Assembly: GCF_030161095.1 (NCBI RefSeq)
Contig: NZ_BSPP01000010.1
Span: 425,092-489,091 of the forward strand
Origin: Cypionkella aquatica
GTDB taxonomy: Bacteria; Pseudomonadota; Alphaproteobacteria; Rhodobacterales; Rhodobacteraceae
Direction: 5' to 3'
DNA length: 64,000 nt
Every line of letters begins with the position of its first letter. The first letter of the stretch is position 1. Below the pieces are notes generated by a model, which saw only the letters and a program-made list of their open reading frames with translations, did not search any database and was not told the DNA's origin. Positions 27,374 to 37,714 of the stretch are shown in pieces. The position numbers and the translations under genes are program-made.

Positions 27374-28669
27374 ATGGCTGAACAGACCAAGACCGCTACG
27401 CTTAATCTTGACGGAAAATCCTACGACCTTCCGGTATATTCGCCGACTTTGGGCCCGGATGTTGTTGATATCCGTAAGCTTTATGACCAAGCCGATGTCT
27501 TTACCTTCGATCCCGGCTTCACCTCGACGGCGGCCTGCGAAAGTGCGATCACCTTTATCGACGGCGATAAGGGCGAGCTTTTGCACCGTGGCTACCCGAT
27601 CGAGCAGTTGGCCAACAAATCCACCTATCTCGAAATGTGCTACCTGCTTTTGTATGGTGAGCTGCCAAATGCCGCGCAATTGGCTGATTTTGAGCATCGC
27701 GTGACGAATCACACCATGGTGCATGAACAGATGCACAACTTCTTCCGTGGTTTCCGGCGTGACGCGCATCCGATGGCGACCATGGTGGGCGTGGTGGGGG
27801 CAATGTCGGCCTTTTATCACGACAGCTTGGATATCAACGATGAATGGCAGCGCGAGGTTGCCGCCATCCGTATGATTGCCAAACTGCCCACGATTGCCGC
27901 GATGGCTTACAAATACTCTGTCGGCCAACCCTTTGTTTATCCGAAGAATTCCTTGTCCTACTCGGGCAACTTCCTGAACATGTGCTTTGCGGTTCCGGCG
28001 GAAGATTACGTGGTGAACCCGATCCTCGCCAAAGCGATGGACCGGATCATGATGCTGCACGCCGATCACGAACAGAACGCCTCCACCTCGACCGTGCGTC
28101 TGGCCGGATCTTCGGGCGCCAATCCGTTCGCGTGTATCGCCGCTGGCATTGCTTGCCTTTGGGGGCCGGCGCATGGCGGTGCAAATCAGGCTTGTCTGGA
28201 AATGCTGCGCGAAATTGGCACGGTTGACCGCATCCCGGAATATATCGCCAAGGCAAAGGACAAGAATTCGGGCTTCCGCCTGATGGGCTTTGGCCACCGC
28301 GTCTATAAAAACTTCGATCCGCGCGCGACGGTGATGAAGGAATCGGCGGATGAGGTGTTGGAGCTTTTGGGCATCCACAACAACCCGACGCTGCAAGTCG
28401 CCAAGGAACTGGAACGCATCGCCTTGTCGGATGATTATTTCATCTCGAAAAAGCTGTATCCGAACGTCGATTTCTATTCCGGCATCATCCTTGATGCGAT
28501 GGGCTTCCCGACCTCGATGTTCACGCCGATCTTTGCGATTTCGCGCACCGTCGGCTGGATCGCGCAATGGAAAGAGATGATCGCCGAGAAAAACCAGAAA
28601 ATCGGCCGCCCACGTCAGCTTTATGTCGGCGAAAAGCAGCGCGATTACATTGATGTAAAGCATCGCTGA
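27374..28669 (+). CDS. gltA: Citrate synthase
   Basis: 431 residues, type II (Gram-negative, hexameric) length. It condenses oxaloacetate and acetyl-CoA. Catalytic residues are visible: His in [12 protein letters not shown], His in [14 protein letters not shown], and Asp in NVDFYSGI. The Zn- and NADH-site N-terminal domain characteristic of type II is present ([20 protein letters not shown]). A UUCG-loop hairpin follows. Confidence 0.98.
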   Translation: MAEQTKTATLNLDGKSYDLPVYSPTLGPDVVDIRKLYDQADVFTFDPGFTSTAACESAITFIDGDKGELLHRGYPIEQLANKSTYLEMCYLLLYGELPNAAQLADFEHRVTNHTMVHEQMHNFFRGFRRDAHPMATMVGVVGAMSAFYHDSLDINDEWQREVAAIRMIAKLPTIAAMAYKYSVGQPFVYPKNSLSYSGNFLNMCFAVPAEDYVVNPILAKAMDRIMMLHADHEQNASTSTVRLAGSSGANPFACIAAGIACLWGPAHGGANQACLEMLREIGTVDRIPEYIAKAKDKNSGFRLMGFGHRVYKNFDPRATVMKESADEVLELLGIHNNPTLQVAKELERIALSDDYFISKKLYPNVDFYSGIILDAMGFPTSMFTPIFAISRTVGWIAQWKEMIAEKNQKIGRPRQLYVGEKQRDYIDVKHR

Positions 28670-28677
28670 TCTGTGAA

Positions 28678-28699
28678 AAGGGCGGCTTCGGCCGCCCTT
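28678..28699 (+). terminator. Hairpin terminator after gltA
   Basis: AAGGGCGGC, loop TTCG, GCCGCCCTT: a 9-bp stem with the stable UUCG tetraloop, 9 bp past the gltA stop. The T-tract is short. Confidence 0.75.
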
Positions 28700-28748
28700 G
28701 CACCTTTGCGACCAAACTGCGACCTTCGCCCGAAATCTGAGAGGGCAC

Positions 28749-29468
28749 ATGCCGCAAACCCGTATTCCGCTGCTCGACCTTGCTCGCAGCCTTGCCCTCC
28801 TGGGCATGATCGCATTTCATGTCAGCTATGATCTGCTGATGTTCGGGCTGATCCCCTACGAATATGCGCAAACCCCGACCTTCTATTATCATGCCCGCAT
28901 TGTGGCGGGCAGCTTCCTTTTGCTGTCTGGCATTGGCCTCTGGCTTGCGCATGGCCAAGGCATCCGCTGGCCCGCGTTCTGGCGCAGGTTTGCCAAAATC
29001 GCCGGGGCAGCCCTGCTGGTCAGCCTCGCCACCCGCGCAGCCATGCCAGATTTCTACATATATTTCGGAATCTTACACGCCATAGCGCTTTACAGCTTGC
29101 TTGGCCTGATCACCCTGCGCCTGCCCGCAGTCGTCACTGCCGCCCTTGCCGCCGTGTTCGTCTACGGCAGCTACGCATGGCACAGCCAAGCCCTGAACGC
29201 ACCGCTGTTGCGCTTCATCGGCCTCGCCCTCGACCCTGCCACGACGATGGATTTTGAACCGATTTTCCCGTGGTTCGGCGCAGTTCTGGCTGGCATCGCA
29301 CTCGGCAAAATCGGCAGCCAAACCGGGCTTTGGGCGGCACTTGCGGGCAAGCCTTCCGGCGCATGGGTGAAAATCGCCAGCTGGCCCGGGCAACACAGCT
29401 TGGTAATCTACCTTGTCCACCAGCCCATTCTGATGGGCCTTGTCTGGCTTTACGCTCAGCTAGGCTGA
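28749..29468 (+). CDS. DUF1624 / HGSNAT-like integral membrane acyltransferase
   Basis: 239 residues with about seven hydrophobic helices. RIPLLDLARSLALLGMIAFHVSYDLLMFG matches the DUF1624 start, whose conserved histidine aligns with the catalytic region of heparan-alpha-glucosaminide N-acetyltransferase. The end SLVIYLVHQPILMGLVW is typical. The substrate is unknown; a role in modifying a glycan at the membrane is inferred. Start chosen for the GAGGG site. The 3' end overlaps convergent aguB by 9 bp. Confidence 0.8.
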   Translation: MPQTRIPLLDLARSLALLGMIAFHVSYDLLMFGLIPYEYAQTPTFYYHARIVAGSFLLLSGIGLWLAHGQGIRWPAFWRRFAKIAGAALLVSLATRAAMPDFYIYFGILHAIALYSLLGLITLRLPAVVTAALAAVFVYGSYAWHSQALNAPLLRFIGLALDPATTMDFEPIFPWFGAVLAGIALGKIGSQTGLWAALAGKPSGAWVKIASWPGQHSLVIYLVHQPILMGLVWLYAQLG

Positions 29469-30332
29469 TCCATCCAATGTTGCGACGGCGGCGTAGGTTT
29501 CGGGTCGCCGATCGCGGAACAGCCCCCAGCTGCTGCGCAAATCCGCAATCGCATCCAGATCAAACGTCGCCGTCAGCACTTCCTCGGCCGCGCGTCCTGC
29601 CTTGGCCACCAGCTGCCCGGTGTGATCGGCGATGAAACTGCTGCCGTAAAACGTGACCTCGCGCCCGCCTGGAGCCACTTCGCGCCCGATCCGGTTAGAG
29701 GCAATCACCGGCATGATATTGCTGCCCGCATGACCGCGCATACACATCTCCCAATGCGGCTGGCTGTCATAGCCGGGGCTGGGCGGTTCTGACCCGATCG
29801 CGGTCGGATACAGTAGCAGTTCCGCCCCCATCAGTGCCATCGCGCGCGCACATTCCGGGAACCACTGATCCCAGCAAATCCCGACGCCAATCTTGCCCGC
29901 CGCCGTTTCCCACACCCGATAACCGGTATCGCCGGGCGAGAAATAGAACTTCTCCTCATAGCCCGGCCCCTGCGGAATATGGGTTTTGCGGTAGTTCCCC
30001 AGCACACGGCCCCCCGCATCAATCATCGCCACCGAATTGAAATAGGCCTGCCCGGCTTTCTCAAAATACGAACAGGGCAGCACCACACCCAACTCGCGCG
30101 CCAGATCCGCAAACCGCGCGATCAGCGGATGCCCCTGCATCGGAGCCGCCAAAGAGAAATACTGCGGCAATTGTTCGATGCAAAAATAAGGTGCTGCAAA
30201 AAGCTCTTGAATCAGAACCACTTGCGCGCCTTGCGCTGCGGCATCCCGGATCATCGCCTCGGCCCGGTCCAGATTGTCGGGCAGATCCCAGCTGCAGGCA
30301 AATTGCGTGGCAGCGACCGTCACATTGCGCAT
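29460..30332 (-). CDS. aguB: N-carbamoylputrescine amidase
   Basis: 290 residues, nitrilase superfamily. It hydrolyses N-carbamoylputrescine to putrescine. The Glu-Lys-Cys triad is visible in VVLIQELFAAPYF, YRKTHIPQGPGYEEK and GVGICWDQWFPE; the RKTHIP and YEEKFYF segments favour AguB over other nitrilases. Start at 30332 after AAGGAG. Ornithine decarboxylase lies 1.2 kb upstream on the same strand, so polyamine genes cluster here. Confidence 0.92.
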   Translation of the reverse strand: MRNVTVAATQFACSWDLPDNLDRAEAMIRDAAAQGAQVVLIQELFAAPYFCIEQLPQYFSLAAPMQGHPLIARFADLARELGVVLPCSYFEKAGQAYFNSVAMIDAGGRVLGNYRKTHIPQGPGYEEKFYFSPGDTGYRVWETAAGKIGVGICWDQWFPECARAMALMGAELLLYPTAIGSEPPSPGYDSQPHWEMCMRGHAGSNIMPVIASNRIGREVAPGGREVTFYGSSFIADHTGQLVAKAGRAAEEVLTATFDLDAIADLRSSWGLFRDRRPETYAAVATLDGSA

Positions 30333-30395
30333 CAAACTCTCCTTGATTTGCGGCAAAGCTAGGAGATCACGGCGTCAGACGCAAAGTCAAACCCC

Positions 30396-31475
30396 TTAAC
30401 GCCCGCGCGCCAGCGGCCATGGCAGCCAGCCAGCCCGCGCCGCTTGCTGCGCCGAAGGATGCACGGATTCGGAAGGATCCCGCCCGACCACCCGCTTGCG
30501 GCGCAGCAAAAACCACATCCCCCAGCCGCGCAACGTGCCCACCATCGGCGCGTTGGCATCACAGGGAAACCGCGCCCGCCAATCGTCAGGCAGGGTCAAT
30601 CCGGTCAATTCGGCCTGCTCCAGCATCCAAACCAGCGGGATATTCGCCAAGGGCCGCGCCGCCTTGTCGTTGCCAATCATGCCACCAACATCGCCATGCG
30701 CGCCGCGAAACCACATCTGCTGCACATCACGCTCCCAGCCGGGCGGACAGTCCCACAGCACAGGTTCGAACACGGCGCGGGTCTCGTGCAGCGCCAATGC
30801 GTGAAATCCATGTCGGATCGAGCTGCCAAGCGTGTGGTTGTGAAACTGATGCTGCTGTTCGGTCAGCATCCACAACAGCGGCAGACGCAAGCCCAAAGCC
30901 TTTACCGTGTCAAACACCCCAACCATCTGGATCGGCGCTTCGATATGGCAAAATCTGTGCGAAAACGCCCGACTGCTGCGCGAATCGCCATCATTCTGAT
31001 AATGCCGATAGGCCAAAGTCACGCCGCGCTCTGTCGCATGTTCGCGTTTCAGCAGCCCCACCCGGTCAATCACCCCCGCCAAAGACCGCACCGCAAACGC
31101 CCCGCGCGAATAGCCGATCAGGTAAATCCGGTCGCCCTCGCGGTAGTGACTGGCAAGCCAACCATAGGCGCGGCGGATCTGACGGTTGATGCCCCGCCCC
31201 TGCACAAGGTTCATCCCGTGCCGCCAGCCTTCCCATTGCAGCCCTTGCTCGTAATACACCCGACGGTGCGCTGATCGTCCGGCGCTGGTCAACAGCTTGT
31301 AAATCAAACCACAATTGCCCTCTTGCCCCTCTGACAAAGTCGACAGAGTGCCGTCCAGAATGATCACATGATCAACCACGCCGCGCTTGCGGCCCGGCGG
31401 CGGCGGCGCTGCGGGCTCTGTCTCAACCTGCGGCTGACCCTGCCACCAATTCTTGATCCGACTGAACAGCGACAG
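30396..31475 (-). CDS. DUF2235 alpha/beta hydrolase-like protein
   Basis: About 359 residues. DUF2235 landmarks: VDHVIILDGTLSTL, LIGYSRGAFAVRSLAG with the nucleophile motif GYSRG, IQMVGVFDTVKALG, and WFRGAHGDVGG with the likely catalytic His. Members resemble phospholipase-type hydrolases; the substrate is unknown. The start is unclear: there is no ATG near the N-terminus. A TTG at 31517 lies inside the odc terminator, whereas AGGAGG (31482-31487) sits 6 nt before a CTG at 31475, used here. Confidence 0.75.
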   Translation of the reverse strand: MSLFSRIKNWWQGQPQVETEPAAPPPPGRKRGVVDHVIILDGTLSTLSEGQEGNCGLIYKLLTSAGRSAHRRVYYEQGLQWEGWRHGMNLVQGRGINRQIRRAYGWLASHYREGDRIYLIGYSRGAFAVRSLAGVIDRVGLLKREHATERGVTLAYRHYQNDGDSRSSRAFSHRFCHIEAPIQMVGVFDTVKALGLRLPLLWMLTEQQHQFHNHTLGSSIRHGFHALALHETRAVFEPVLWDCPPGWERDVQQMWFRGAHGDVGGMIGNDKAARPLANIPLVWMLEQAELTGLTLPDDWRARFPCDANAPMVGTLRGWGMWFLLRRKRVVGRDPSESVHPSAQQAARAGWLPWPLARGR

Positions 31476-31495
31476 CGTCCGCCTCCTGTGACCCG

Positions 31496-31534
31496 AAAAA
31501 ACAAAAGCTCTCGGCAAGTTTCCCTGCCGAGAGC
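31496..31534 (-). terminator. Rho-independent terminator of odc
   Basis: On the minus strand a perfect 10-bp stem (31525-31534 with 31507-31516), 8-base loop, then TTTTGTTTTTT (31496-31506). Strong intrinsic terminator placed 25 bp after the odc stop. Confidence 0.92.
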
Positions 31535-31559
31535 CTAGGTTAGCGGGATTGCGGCGAAG

Positions 31560-32705
31560 TTAAAGCTTTTGTGACAGCACCGTCACCATGCCCAACTCAC
31601 CAAAGCCATTGAAACGGCTGTTGGTCACCGTCGAATAAGCCCCCATGCCATGCACGATGACAAAATCGCCCTCGGCAATATCCGCTGGGAACGGCACATC
31701 GCCGGGCAGACGGTCAACCGAATCGCAGGTCGGGCCAAAGCAGATCCGCGGCAGGATAGCCCCGGTGCGGCGCACACCCTCTGGCGAGATCACCGCGATA
31801 CGGTCGATGATCCCGATCTGCCCCAACTCAAACAGCGAGCCATAAACCCCGTCGTTCAGGAACACATGCATATCATCGCGCACGGCCTTGACGCGGGCCG
31901 CCAGCGTGAAAGCATCGCCGCACATCGCGCGGCCCGGCTCGCAGATCAGCAGTGGGCGCTCTGCCCCAAAAGCCTCGGTCGCAACGCGGTCAATGGTGGC
32001 AAAAGTAGCCTCCAATTGCGGCTCCACGCCCACAGCACGGTGGTTCGGAAAGCCGCCGCCGACATTCAGCCGCGCAATCTTCACGCCCGCGCGCTGCGCA
32101 ATCACCGCAGCTTCGCGGATATACGAAGCCCAAGCCGCCGGATCGGTGCATTGCGTGCCGGGATGGAAGGTGATCGAGGCAATATAGCCCGCCGCCGCCA
32201 CGGTTTTCAGCAACTCCACCGCAACATCTTCGGTCGCGCCAAACTTTGCCCCGAAGTTATAGGCAGCCCCTGCCACCGGCAGCTTGAAGCGCACCGAGAT
32301 CTCGCAGTTCTCAACCGGAACCATTTCGATCAGCTTGGCCAATTCGCTATGCGAATCAACCGAATAGGACTTCACGTTTCTGGCCACCGCATGCGCGATC
32401 TCGCTGCGCGAGCGCACCGGGTTGTTGTAATGGATGGCCGCATCCGGGGCCAGGCGCCGGATCAGGTCGATCTCAAACGGCGAGGCGCAGTCAAAGCCTT
32501 TGACGCCAGCGGCGATCAAATTCTCGATGACTTCTTCCCCGGGGTTCGACTTGACCGCATAGGTCACAAGGCCCGGAAAACCATCGAGAAATTTACGGGC
32601 AACCGCTTGCACAGCCTGCGGAGCAAAAAACAGAACCGGATTTTCCGGCTGCTGATTGCGCAGATATTCGGTCGGATTGGTCCAGATTGTCTTGGACAGT
32701 CCCAT
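31560..32705 (-). CDS. Ornithine decarboxylase (PLP fold type III)
   Basis: 381 residues. It decarboxylates ornithine to putrescine; some relatives prefer lysine or both. The PLP lysine is in TYAVKSNP, the phosphate-binding glycines in LNVGGGFP, the EPGRAM motif follows, and the active-site cysteine is in CFGPTCDSVD. This is the eukaryotic-type enzyme, unlike the larger E. coli SpeC. Start at 32705 after AAAGGAA. Divergent from an Lrp-type regulator and followed by its own terminator. Confidence 0.92.
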   Translation of the reverse strand: MGLSKTIWTNPTEYLRNQQPENPVLFFAPQAVQAVARKFLDGFPGLVTYAVKSNPGEEVIENLIAAGVKGFDCASPFEIDLIRRLAPDAAIHYNNPVRSRSEIAHAVARNVKSYSVDSHSELAKLIEMVPVENCEISVRFKLPVAGAAYNFGAKFGATEDVAVELLKTVAAAGYIASITFHPGTQCTDPAAWASYIREAAVIAQRAGVKIARLNVGGGFPNHRAVGVEPQLEATFATIDRVATEAFGAERPLLICEPGRAMCGDAFTLAARVKAVRDDMHVFLNDGVYGSLFELGQIGIIDRIAVISPEGVRRTGAILPRICFGPTCDSVDRLPGDVPFPADIAEGDFVIVHGMGAYSTVTNSRFNGFGELGMVTVLSQKL

Positions 32706-32893
32706 CGGCGTATTCCTTTCTGCCAACAAGATGCGAGTCCCCTTCGCTGCCTTTCAAGGGCGGCGGTTGCTCAGGGCACCAGCAAGGTTTTCCAACCAGG
32801 CCAGGTGCGTATGAGCCGCCCTTTTCCTGCAACGTAGGATGTCGCATATGAGGTACAACTTCATCGAACAAAACTATATAACTGCCGGATTTC

Positions 32894-32910
32894 TTCGTTA
32901 TTATGACGAA
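32894..32910 (+). promoter_or_regulatory. Lrp-type operator candidate
   Basis: TTCGT-7 bp-ACGAA inverted repeat flanked by T- and A-rich sequence, 17 bp before the Lrp-family start and within the odc-lrp divergent region. Likely autoregulation, possibly also control of odc. Confidence 0.5.
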
Positions 32911-32927
32911 AAAAGGATACAGATTGC

Positions 32928-33359
32928 ATGGATGAACTGGATCGCAACATTCTGACCCTGCTGGGGGCGGATGCACGCATGTCGGTGGCCACTTTGGCGC
33001 GGCGGTTGAAGGTTGCACGCTCGACCATTCAGGCGCGGCTGGAGCGGTTAGAGACCTCTGGCGTGATCGCCGGTTACACGCTGAAACTGGGCGAGGCCGC
33101 GCGGCAAGGGCGGTTGCGCGCCTCTGTGCTGCTGACCATCGAGCCGCGCTCGCAGGCGGGCATCCTGACCCGGCTGAAAAGCATTGGCGAGGTCGAGCGG
33201 GTGTTCACCACCTCGGGGCGCTTTGATCTTTTGCTGCAAGTGGCGGCCTCTAACACGCAATTGCTGGATCAGGTGTTGGACCAGATCGGCGCGCTGACCG
33301 GGGTGAAATCCAGCGAAAGCCTGATTCATCTGTCAACACGGCTGGATCGCGCCGTCTGA
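32928..33359 (+). CDS. Lrp/AsnC family transcriptional regulator
   Basis: 143 residues. N-terminal HTH (MDELDRNILTLLGADARMSVATLARRLKVARSTIQARLERLE, about 1-45) and a C-terminal RAM ligand-binding domain (EVERVFTTSGRFDLLLQV). Such regulators respond to amino acids. It is divergent from ornithine decarboxylase, so control of polyamine or basic amino-acid metabolism is a reasonable inference. Confidence 0.92.
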   Translation: MDELDRNILTLLGADARMSVATLARRLKVARSTIQARLERLETSGVIAGYTLKLGEAARQGRLRASVLLTIEPRSQAGILTRLKSIGEVERVFTTSGRFDLLLQVAASNTQLLDQVLDQIGALTGVKSSESLIHLSTRLDRAV

Positions 33360-33489
33360 TCAGCCGCCCCCCGATCTGCCCTGTTATCAGCCGCCCTTAT
33401 CAGCCAAGGCCCGCTTGTTCAGCGAATTTTCGTTGCGCCGAAGGCAGTCGTGGAATTACATTGATATCAAACAATCAATGGAGGTTCCC

Positions 33490-34251
33490 ATGTCAACCCA
33501 CGGCCTGCCCTGCTGGTATGAACTTGCCAGCAACGACATCGACTCCGCAAAAGCCTTTTACGCAAAAATTCTGGGCTGGAATTGGGCAGATAGCGGCATG
33601 CCCGGCATGACCTATCTGTTGGCTTCGGTCGATGGCGCCATGGTCGCGGGCTTGTTTGCCCCAGATCCCGGCATGCCCGTGGCTTGGACCAGCTACACCG
33701 CCGTCGATGACGCCGATGCCACTGCCGAGAAAGCCAAAGCCTTGGGGGCAACTGTTGTTGTGCCGCCCACCGATATTCCCGGCACGGGTCGGTTCTCGGT
33801 GCTGATTGATCCACAGGGCGCGGTGTTTGGCATCCTGCAACCGCAGCCGATGGCAGATGGCACCGCGGGCGATGCGTTCAATCAGCAGAAATCCGGTCAT
33901 GGCAATTGGCACGATCTGGCAACACCCGACACCGCCGCAGCGCTTGCGTTTTACGGCGCGCTGTTCGGTTGGGCGCAGACTCGCGCGATGCCGATGGGCC
34001 CTGACATGGTCTACACCGTGATCAACCGCGACGGCCAAGACATCGGCGGCATTTTCAACGAGGCTGGCAGTGGAGGCCCCGCCGCCTGGACGGTCTATTT
34101 TGGCACAGCCTCGGTCAATGCGGCGGTCGAGGCGGTGAAAGCCGCCGGTGGCCAAGTGTTGCACGACCCCGCAGAAGTCCCCGGCGGCGCGCTGATCATC
34201 CATTGCACGGACCCAACCGGGGCAAGTTTTGCGCTGGTTGGCCCCTCCTGA
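33490..34251 (+). CDS. Two-domain VOC (glyoxalase-like) protein
   Basis: 253 residues. Two vicinal-oxygen-chelate repeats: about 5-118 (PCWYELASNDIDSAKAFYAKILGWNW ... GRFSVLIDPQGAVFGI) and about 135-250 (GHGNWHDLATPDTAAALAFYGALFGW ... IIHCTDPTGASFALV). Members of this subgroup are known from antibiotic-biosynthesis and stress settings, but no specific reaction can be assigned. Start at 33490 after GGAGG. Confidence 0.85.
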   Translation: MSTHGLPCWYELASNDIDSAKAFYAKILGWNWADSGMPGMTYLLASVDGAMVAGLFAPDPGMPVAWTSYTAVDDADATAEKAKALGATVVVPPTDIPGTGRFSVLIDPQGAVFGILQPQPMADGTAGDAFNQQKSGHGNWHDLATPDTAAALAFYGALFGWAQTRAMPMGPDMVYTVINRDGQDIGGIFNEAGSGGPAAWTVYFGTASVNAAVEAVKAAGGQVLHDPAEVPGGALIIHCTDPTGASFALVGPS

Positions 34252-34361
34252 TCTGAAGACTGCGTGATCTGAAACAGGGGCGGCCTCGGGGGGCATCGAG
34301 CCCCCTCTCGGCCGCGCTGCCGCCGCAGACCGGGTCTGTGTGGGCTTTGGGCAGCCGTGAC

Positions 34362-34393
34362 GCCTCCGGCGGGAGTATTTTCAAAAGAGCAAT
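34362..34393. repeat. Intergenic repeat, GCCTCCGGCGGGAGTATTT family (copy 2)
   Basis: GCCTCCGGCGGGAGTATTTT followed by CAAAAGAGCAAT, nearly identical to the copy at 16747. It lies between the VOC gene and valS. Confidence 0.7.
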
Positions 34394-34459
34394 CCATCTG
34401 GCGCTTGGCCTTGTTGATTAGTTTGGGTAGGACAGGCCAACGCTGTAAGGATGCCTGAT

Positions 34460-37400
34460 ATGCCGATGGAAAAGACCTTCACCCCGACCGAAGCCGAGGC
34501 CCGGATTTCCAAGCTTTGGCTTGAGCAGAAGGTTGGGGCCGCCGGGGCCAATGCCAAGCCCGGTCCAAATGGCGAGAATCCTGAGGCGTTTTCCATCATG
34601 ATCCCGCCGCCGAATGTGACGGGCTCTCTGCACATGGGCCATGCGTTCAACAACACTTTGCAGGATATCCTGATCCGCTGGCACCGCATGCAGGGCCACG
34701 ACACCCTTTGGCAGGTTGGCACCGATCATGCCGGGATTGCGACGCAAATGGTGACCGAGCGCGATATGGCGCAGCATCAGGAACCCAACCGCCGCACCAT
34801 GGGGCGCGAGAAGTTCCTCGCCCGCGTCTGGCAGCAAAAGGTCAAATCGCGCGGCACCATCATTGGCCAGTTGCAGCGGCTTGGTGCGTCCTGTGATTGG
34901 GACCGTGAGGCCTTCACCATGTCCGGCGCCCCCGGTGCCCCTGCGGGTGAGGACGGCAATTTCCACGACGCCGTGATCAAGGTGTTCGTGGATATGTACA
35001 ACAAAGGCCTGATCTATCGCGGCAAGCGTCTGGTCAACTGGGACCCGCATTTTGAAACCGCGATTTCCGACCTCGAAGTCGAGAATATCGAGGTCGCAGG
35101 CCATATGTGGCATTTCAAATATATTCTGGCCGACAAGCAAACCTATGAATATATTGAGAAAGATGCCGAAGGCAACGTGACCCTGCGCGAGACGCGCAAC
35201 TACATCTCTATCGCCACCACCCGGCCTGAAACCATGCTGGGCGATGGGGCCGTGGCCGTGCATCCCTCGGACGCGCGCTACCAGTCGATCATCGGCAAGA
35301 TGGTGCATCTGCCGCTCTGTGACCGTCTGATCCCGATCATCGCCGACGAATACCCCGACCCGACTTTTGGCTCGGGTGCGGTGAAGATCACCGGCGCGCA
35401 TGATTTCAACGACTATCAGGTCGCCAAGCGCAACAACCTGCCGATGTATCGCCTGATGGACACCCGGGGCGCGATGCGCGCCGATGGTGCCCCCTATGCC
35501 GATGCCGTGAAACGCGCCCGCGAGATCGCCGCAGGCTCGCCCACGGATGAGAACGAAGTCGACGCCCTCAACCTTGTGCCCGAAAAATACCGCGGCCTTG
35601 ATCGCTTTGACGCCCGCAAAGCGGTGATCGCCGACATCAACGCGCTTGGCCTGTGCGTGTCGACCCTGCATTCCGAAATCGACCCCGAAACCGGATCGGA
35701 ACACCTGACGCGAGAGCCGTTTGTCGAGGCGAAAAAGATCATGCAGCCCTTCGGCGACCGCTCCAAGGTCGTGATCGAGCCGATGCTGACCGACCAATGG
35801 TTCGTCGCAACAGACAAAATCGTCGGCCCTGCGCTGGATGCGGTGCGCTCCGGTGCGACCAAGATCATCCCGGAATCTGGCGAGAAAACCTATTTCCACT
35901 GGCTGGAGAATATCGAGCCGTGGTGCATCTCGCGCCAGTTGTGGTGGGGCCATCAAATTCCGGTTTGGTATGGGCCGGATGTAAACTACGATGAGAAATT
36001 CGATTTTTGCACATACGACTTCGAAAAGTTCTCGAAGGCAGTTTGCGCGTCGACGCATGAAGAGGCTATCGCTCAGTTTCAATCTTACTATAAAGAAAAG
36101 AATGCAGAGTTCTGGCCAAATCTTTTTGTCGCCGAAAGCAAAGAGTCCGCCGAGAAGCATAACTTCGGAGGAGTGGCAAACCACTCTGGGTCTATAGCAA
36201 TCTACCGCGACCCCGACGTCCTCGACACATGGTTCTCCTCCGGCCTCTGGCCGATCGGCACCCTCGGCTGGCCCGAGCAAACCCCTGAACTGCAAAAGTA
36301 TTTCCCCACCTCGACCCTGATCACCGGGGCCGATATCATCTTCTTCTGGGTCGCCCGCATGATGATGATGCAGCTGGCGGTGGTCGATGAAGTGCCGTTC
36401 AAAACCGTCTACCTGCATGGCCTTGTCCGCGACGCCAAGGGCAAGAAGATGTCGAAATCCCTCGGCAACGTCATCGACCCATTGGAGATCATCGACGAAT
36501 TCGGCGCCGATGCCCTGCGCTTTTCCAATGCCGCAATGGCCAGCCTTGGTGGCGTGTTGAAACTCGACACCGCCCGCATCGCAGGCTACCGCAACTTCGG
36601 CACCAAACTGTGGAACGCCTGCCGCTTTGCGGAAATGAACGGCGTGTGGGAGGGTCACGCGACCCAAGCGCAGGCCCCGAAAGCCACCGCCACCGCGAAC
36701 GCCTGGATCATCGGGGAAACCGCCAAAGCGCTGTCGGAAGTCAACGCCGCCCTGAAAGACTACCGTTTTGATAACGCCGCCGACGCGCTTTACAAATTCG
36801 TCTGGGGCAAGGTCTGCGACTGGTATGTCGAATTCGCCAAACCTTTGTTTGACGGCCCCGACGCTGCTGAGACCCGCGCCGTGATGGCATGGGTGCTGGA
36901 TCAGTCGATGATCCTGCTGCACCCGATGATGCCTTTCATCACCGAAGACCTTTGGGGCACCACCGGCACCCGCGCCAAGCTGCTGGTCCATACCGATTGG
37001 CCGACCTATGGCAGCGATCTGATCAACGCCGATGCCGCGTCTGAAATGAGCTTCGTCACCACCCTGATCGAAGACATCCGCTCGGCCCGCGCGCAGGTCC
37101 ACGTCCCCGTCGGCCTGAAATGCGATCTGGTGGCGACCGAACTGTCCCCCGCCGCCCGCACCGCGTGGGAGCGGAATGAGACGCTGATCAAACGCATGGC
37201 CCGCATTGACGGCTTCTCCGAAGGCGCGGCCCCCAAAGGCTCGATCATCGTCGCACTGGATGGGGCAGCCTTCGCCATCCCGCTGGCGGGCCTGATCGAC
37301 ATTGCCGAAGAAAAAGCCCGTCTGACCAAGACCATGGACAAGCTGGCGAAAGAAATCGGTGGGCTGAAAGGGCGGCTCAACAACCCCAACTTCGCAGCCT

Positions 37401-37507
37401 CTGCCCCCGAAGACGTGGTGGAAGAGGCCAAAGCCAACCTCGCTTTGCGCGAAGATGAGGCCACCAAACTGCAAGCGGCGCTGAAACGTCTGGCCGAGAT
37501 TGGCTAA
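34460..37507 (+). CDS. valS: Valyl-tRNA synthetase
   Basis: About 1015 residues. HIGH-type motif [15 protein letters not shown] near the N-terminus, an editing domain in the middle, [18 protein letters not shown], the KMSKS motif in [11 protein letters not shown], an anticodon-binding domain and a C-terminal coiled coil ([29 protein letters not shown]). The ATG at 34460 was chosen because AAGGA precedes it at 8 nt; the ATG at 34451 lies too close. Bases 35990-36205, between the two active-site motifs, are strikingly poorer in GC than the rest of the gene but remain in frame. Confidence 0.96.
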   Translation: MPMEKTFTPTEAEARISKLWLEQKVGAAGANAKPGPNGENPEAFSIMIPPPNVTGSLHMGHAFNNTLQDILIRWHRMQGHDTLWQVGTDHAGIATQMVTERDMAQHQEPNRRTMGREKFLARVWQQKVKSRGTIIGQLQRLGASCDWDREAFTMSGAPGAPAGEDGNFHDAVIKVFVDMYNKGLIYRGKRLVNWDPHFETAISDLEVENIEVAGHMWHFKYILADKQTYEYIEKDAEGNVTLRETRNYISIATTRPETMLGDGAVAVHPSDARYQSIIGKMVHLPLCDRLIPIIADEYPDPTFGSGAVKITGAHDFNDYQVAKRNNLPMYRLMDTRGAMRADGAPYADAVKRAREIAAGSPTDENEVDALNLVPEKYRGLDRFDARKAVIADINALGLCVSTLHSEIDPETGSEHLTREPFVEAKKIMQPFGDRSKVVIEPMLTDQWFVATDKIVGPALDAVRSGATKIIPESGEKTYFHWLENIEPWCISRQLWWGHQIPVWYGPDVNYDEKFDFCTYDFEKFSKAVCASTHEEAIAQFQSYYKEKNAEFWPNLFVAESKESAEKHNFGGVANHSGSIAIYRDPDVLDTWFSSGLWPIGTLGWPEQTPELQKYFPTSTLITGADIIFFWVARMMMMQLAVVDEVPFKTVYLHGLVRDAKGKKMSKSLGNVIDPLEIIDEFGADALRFSNAAMASLGGVLKLDTARIAGYRNFGTKLWNACRFAEMNGVWEGHATQAQAPKATATANAWIIGETAKALSEVNAALKDYRFDNAADALYKFVWGKVCDWYVEFAKPLFDGPDAAETRAVMAWVLDQSMILLHPMMPFITEDLWGTTGTRAKLLVHTDWPTYGSDLINADAASEMSFVTTLIEDIRSARAQVHVPVGLKCDLVATELSPAARTAWERNETLIKRMARIDGFSEGAAPKGSIIVALDGAAFAIPLAGLIDIAEEKARLTKTMDKLAKEIGGLKGRLNNPNFAASAPEDVVEEAKANLALREDEATKLQAALKRLAEIG

Positions 37508-37551
37508 ACCCAGAACTCCAAGCGCCCGCCTTTGCCATATCACATTGGCCT

Positions 37552-37608
37552 AAATATTCTCGGGGGGCAGCCCGGCACGGGCGAAGGGGGGCAGACAGCC
37601 CCCCTTTC
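37552..37608. repeat. Intergenic repeat, AAATATTCTCGGGG family
   Basis: Begins AAATATTCTCGGGGGGCAGC and includes GC-rich inverted segments. Related to 4113, 9788 and 56225. Located after valS. Confidence 0.5.
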
Positions 37609-37714
37609 CACATCCCCACCCGAGGCCGGGGTGGGGTTCCGCCCATCAGCCCCAAATCATTAAAAATTCGTTAAGATCGCCACCCTATCTCATTGATCAT
37701 ACATAACATTTTTT

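Noticed and set aside
34418..37543. A 1041-codon open frame opposite valS
   Set aside because: It mirrors valS exactly, has no recognisable domain, and arises from the strong third-position GC bias of the sense strand.
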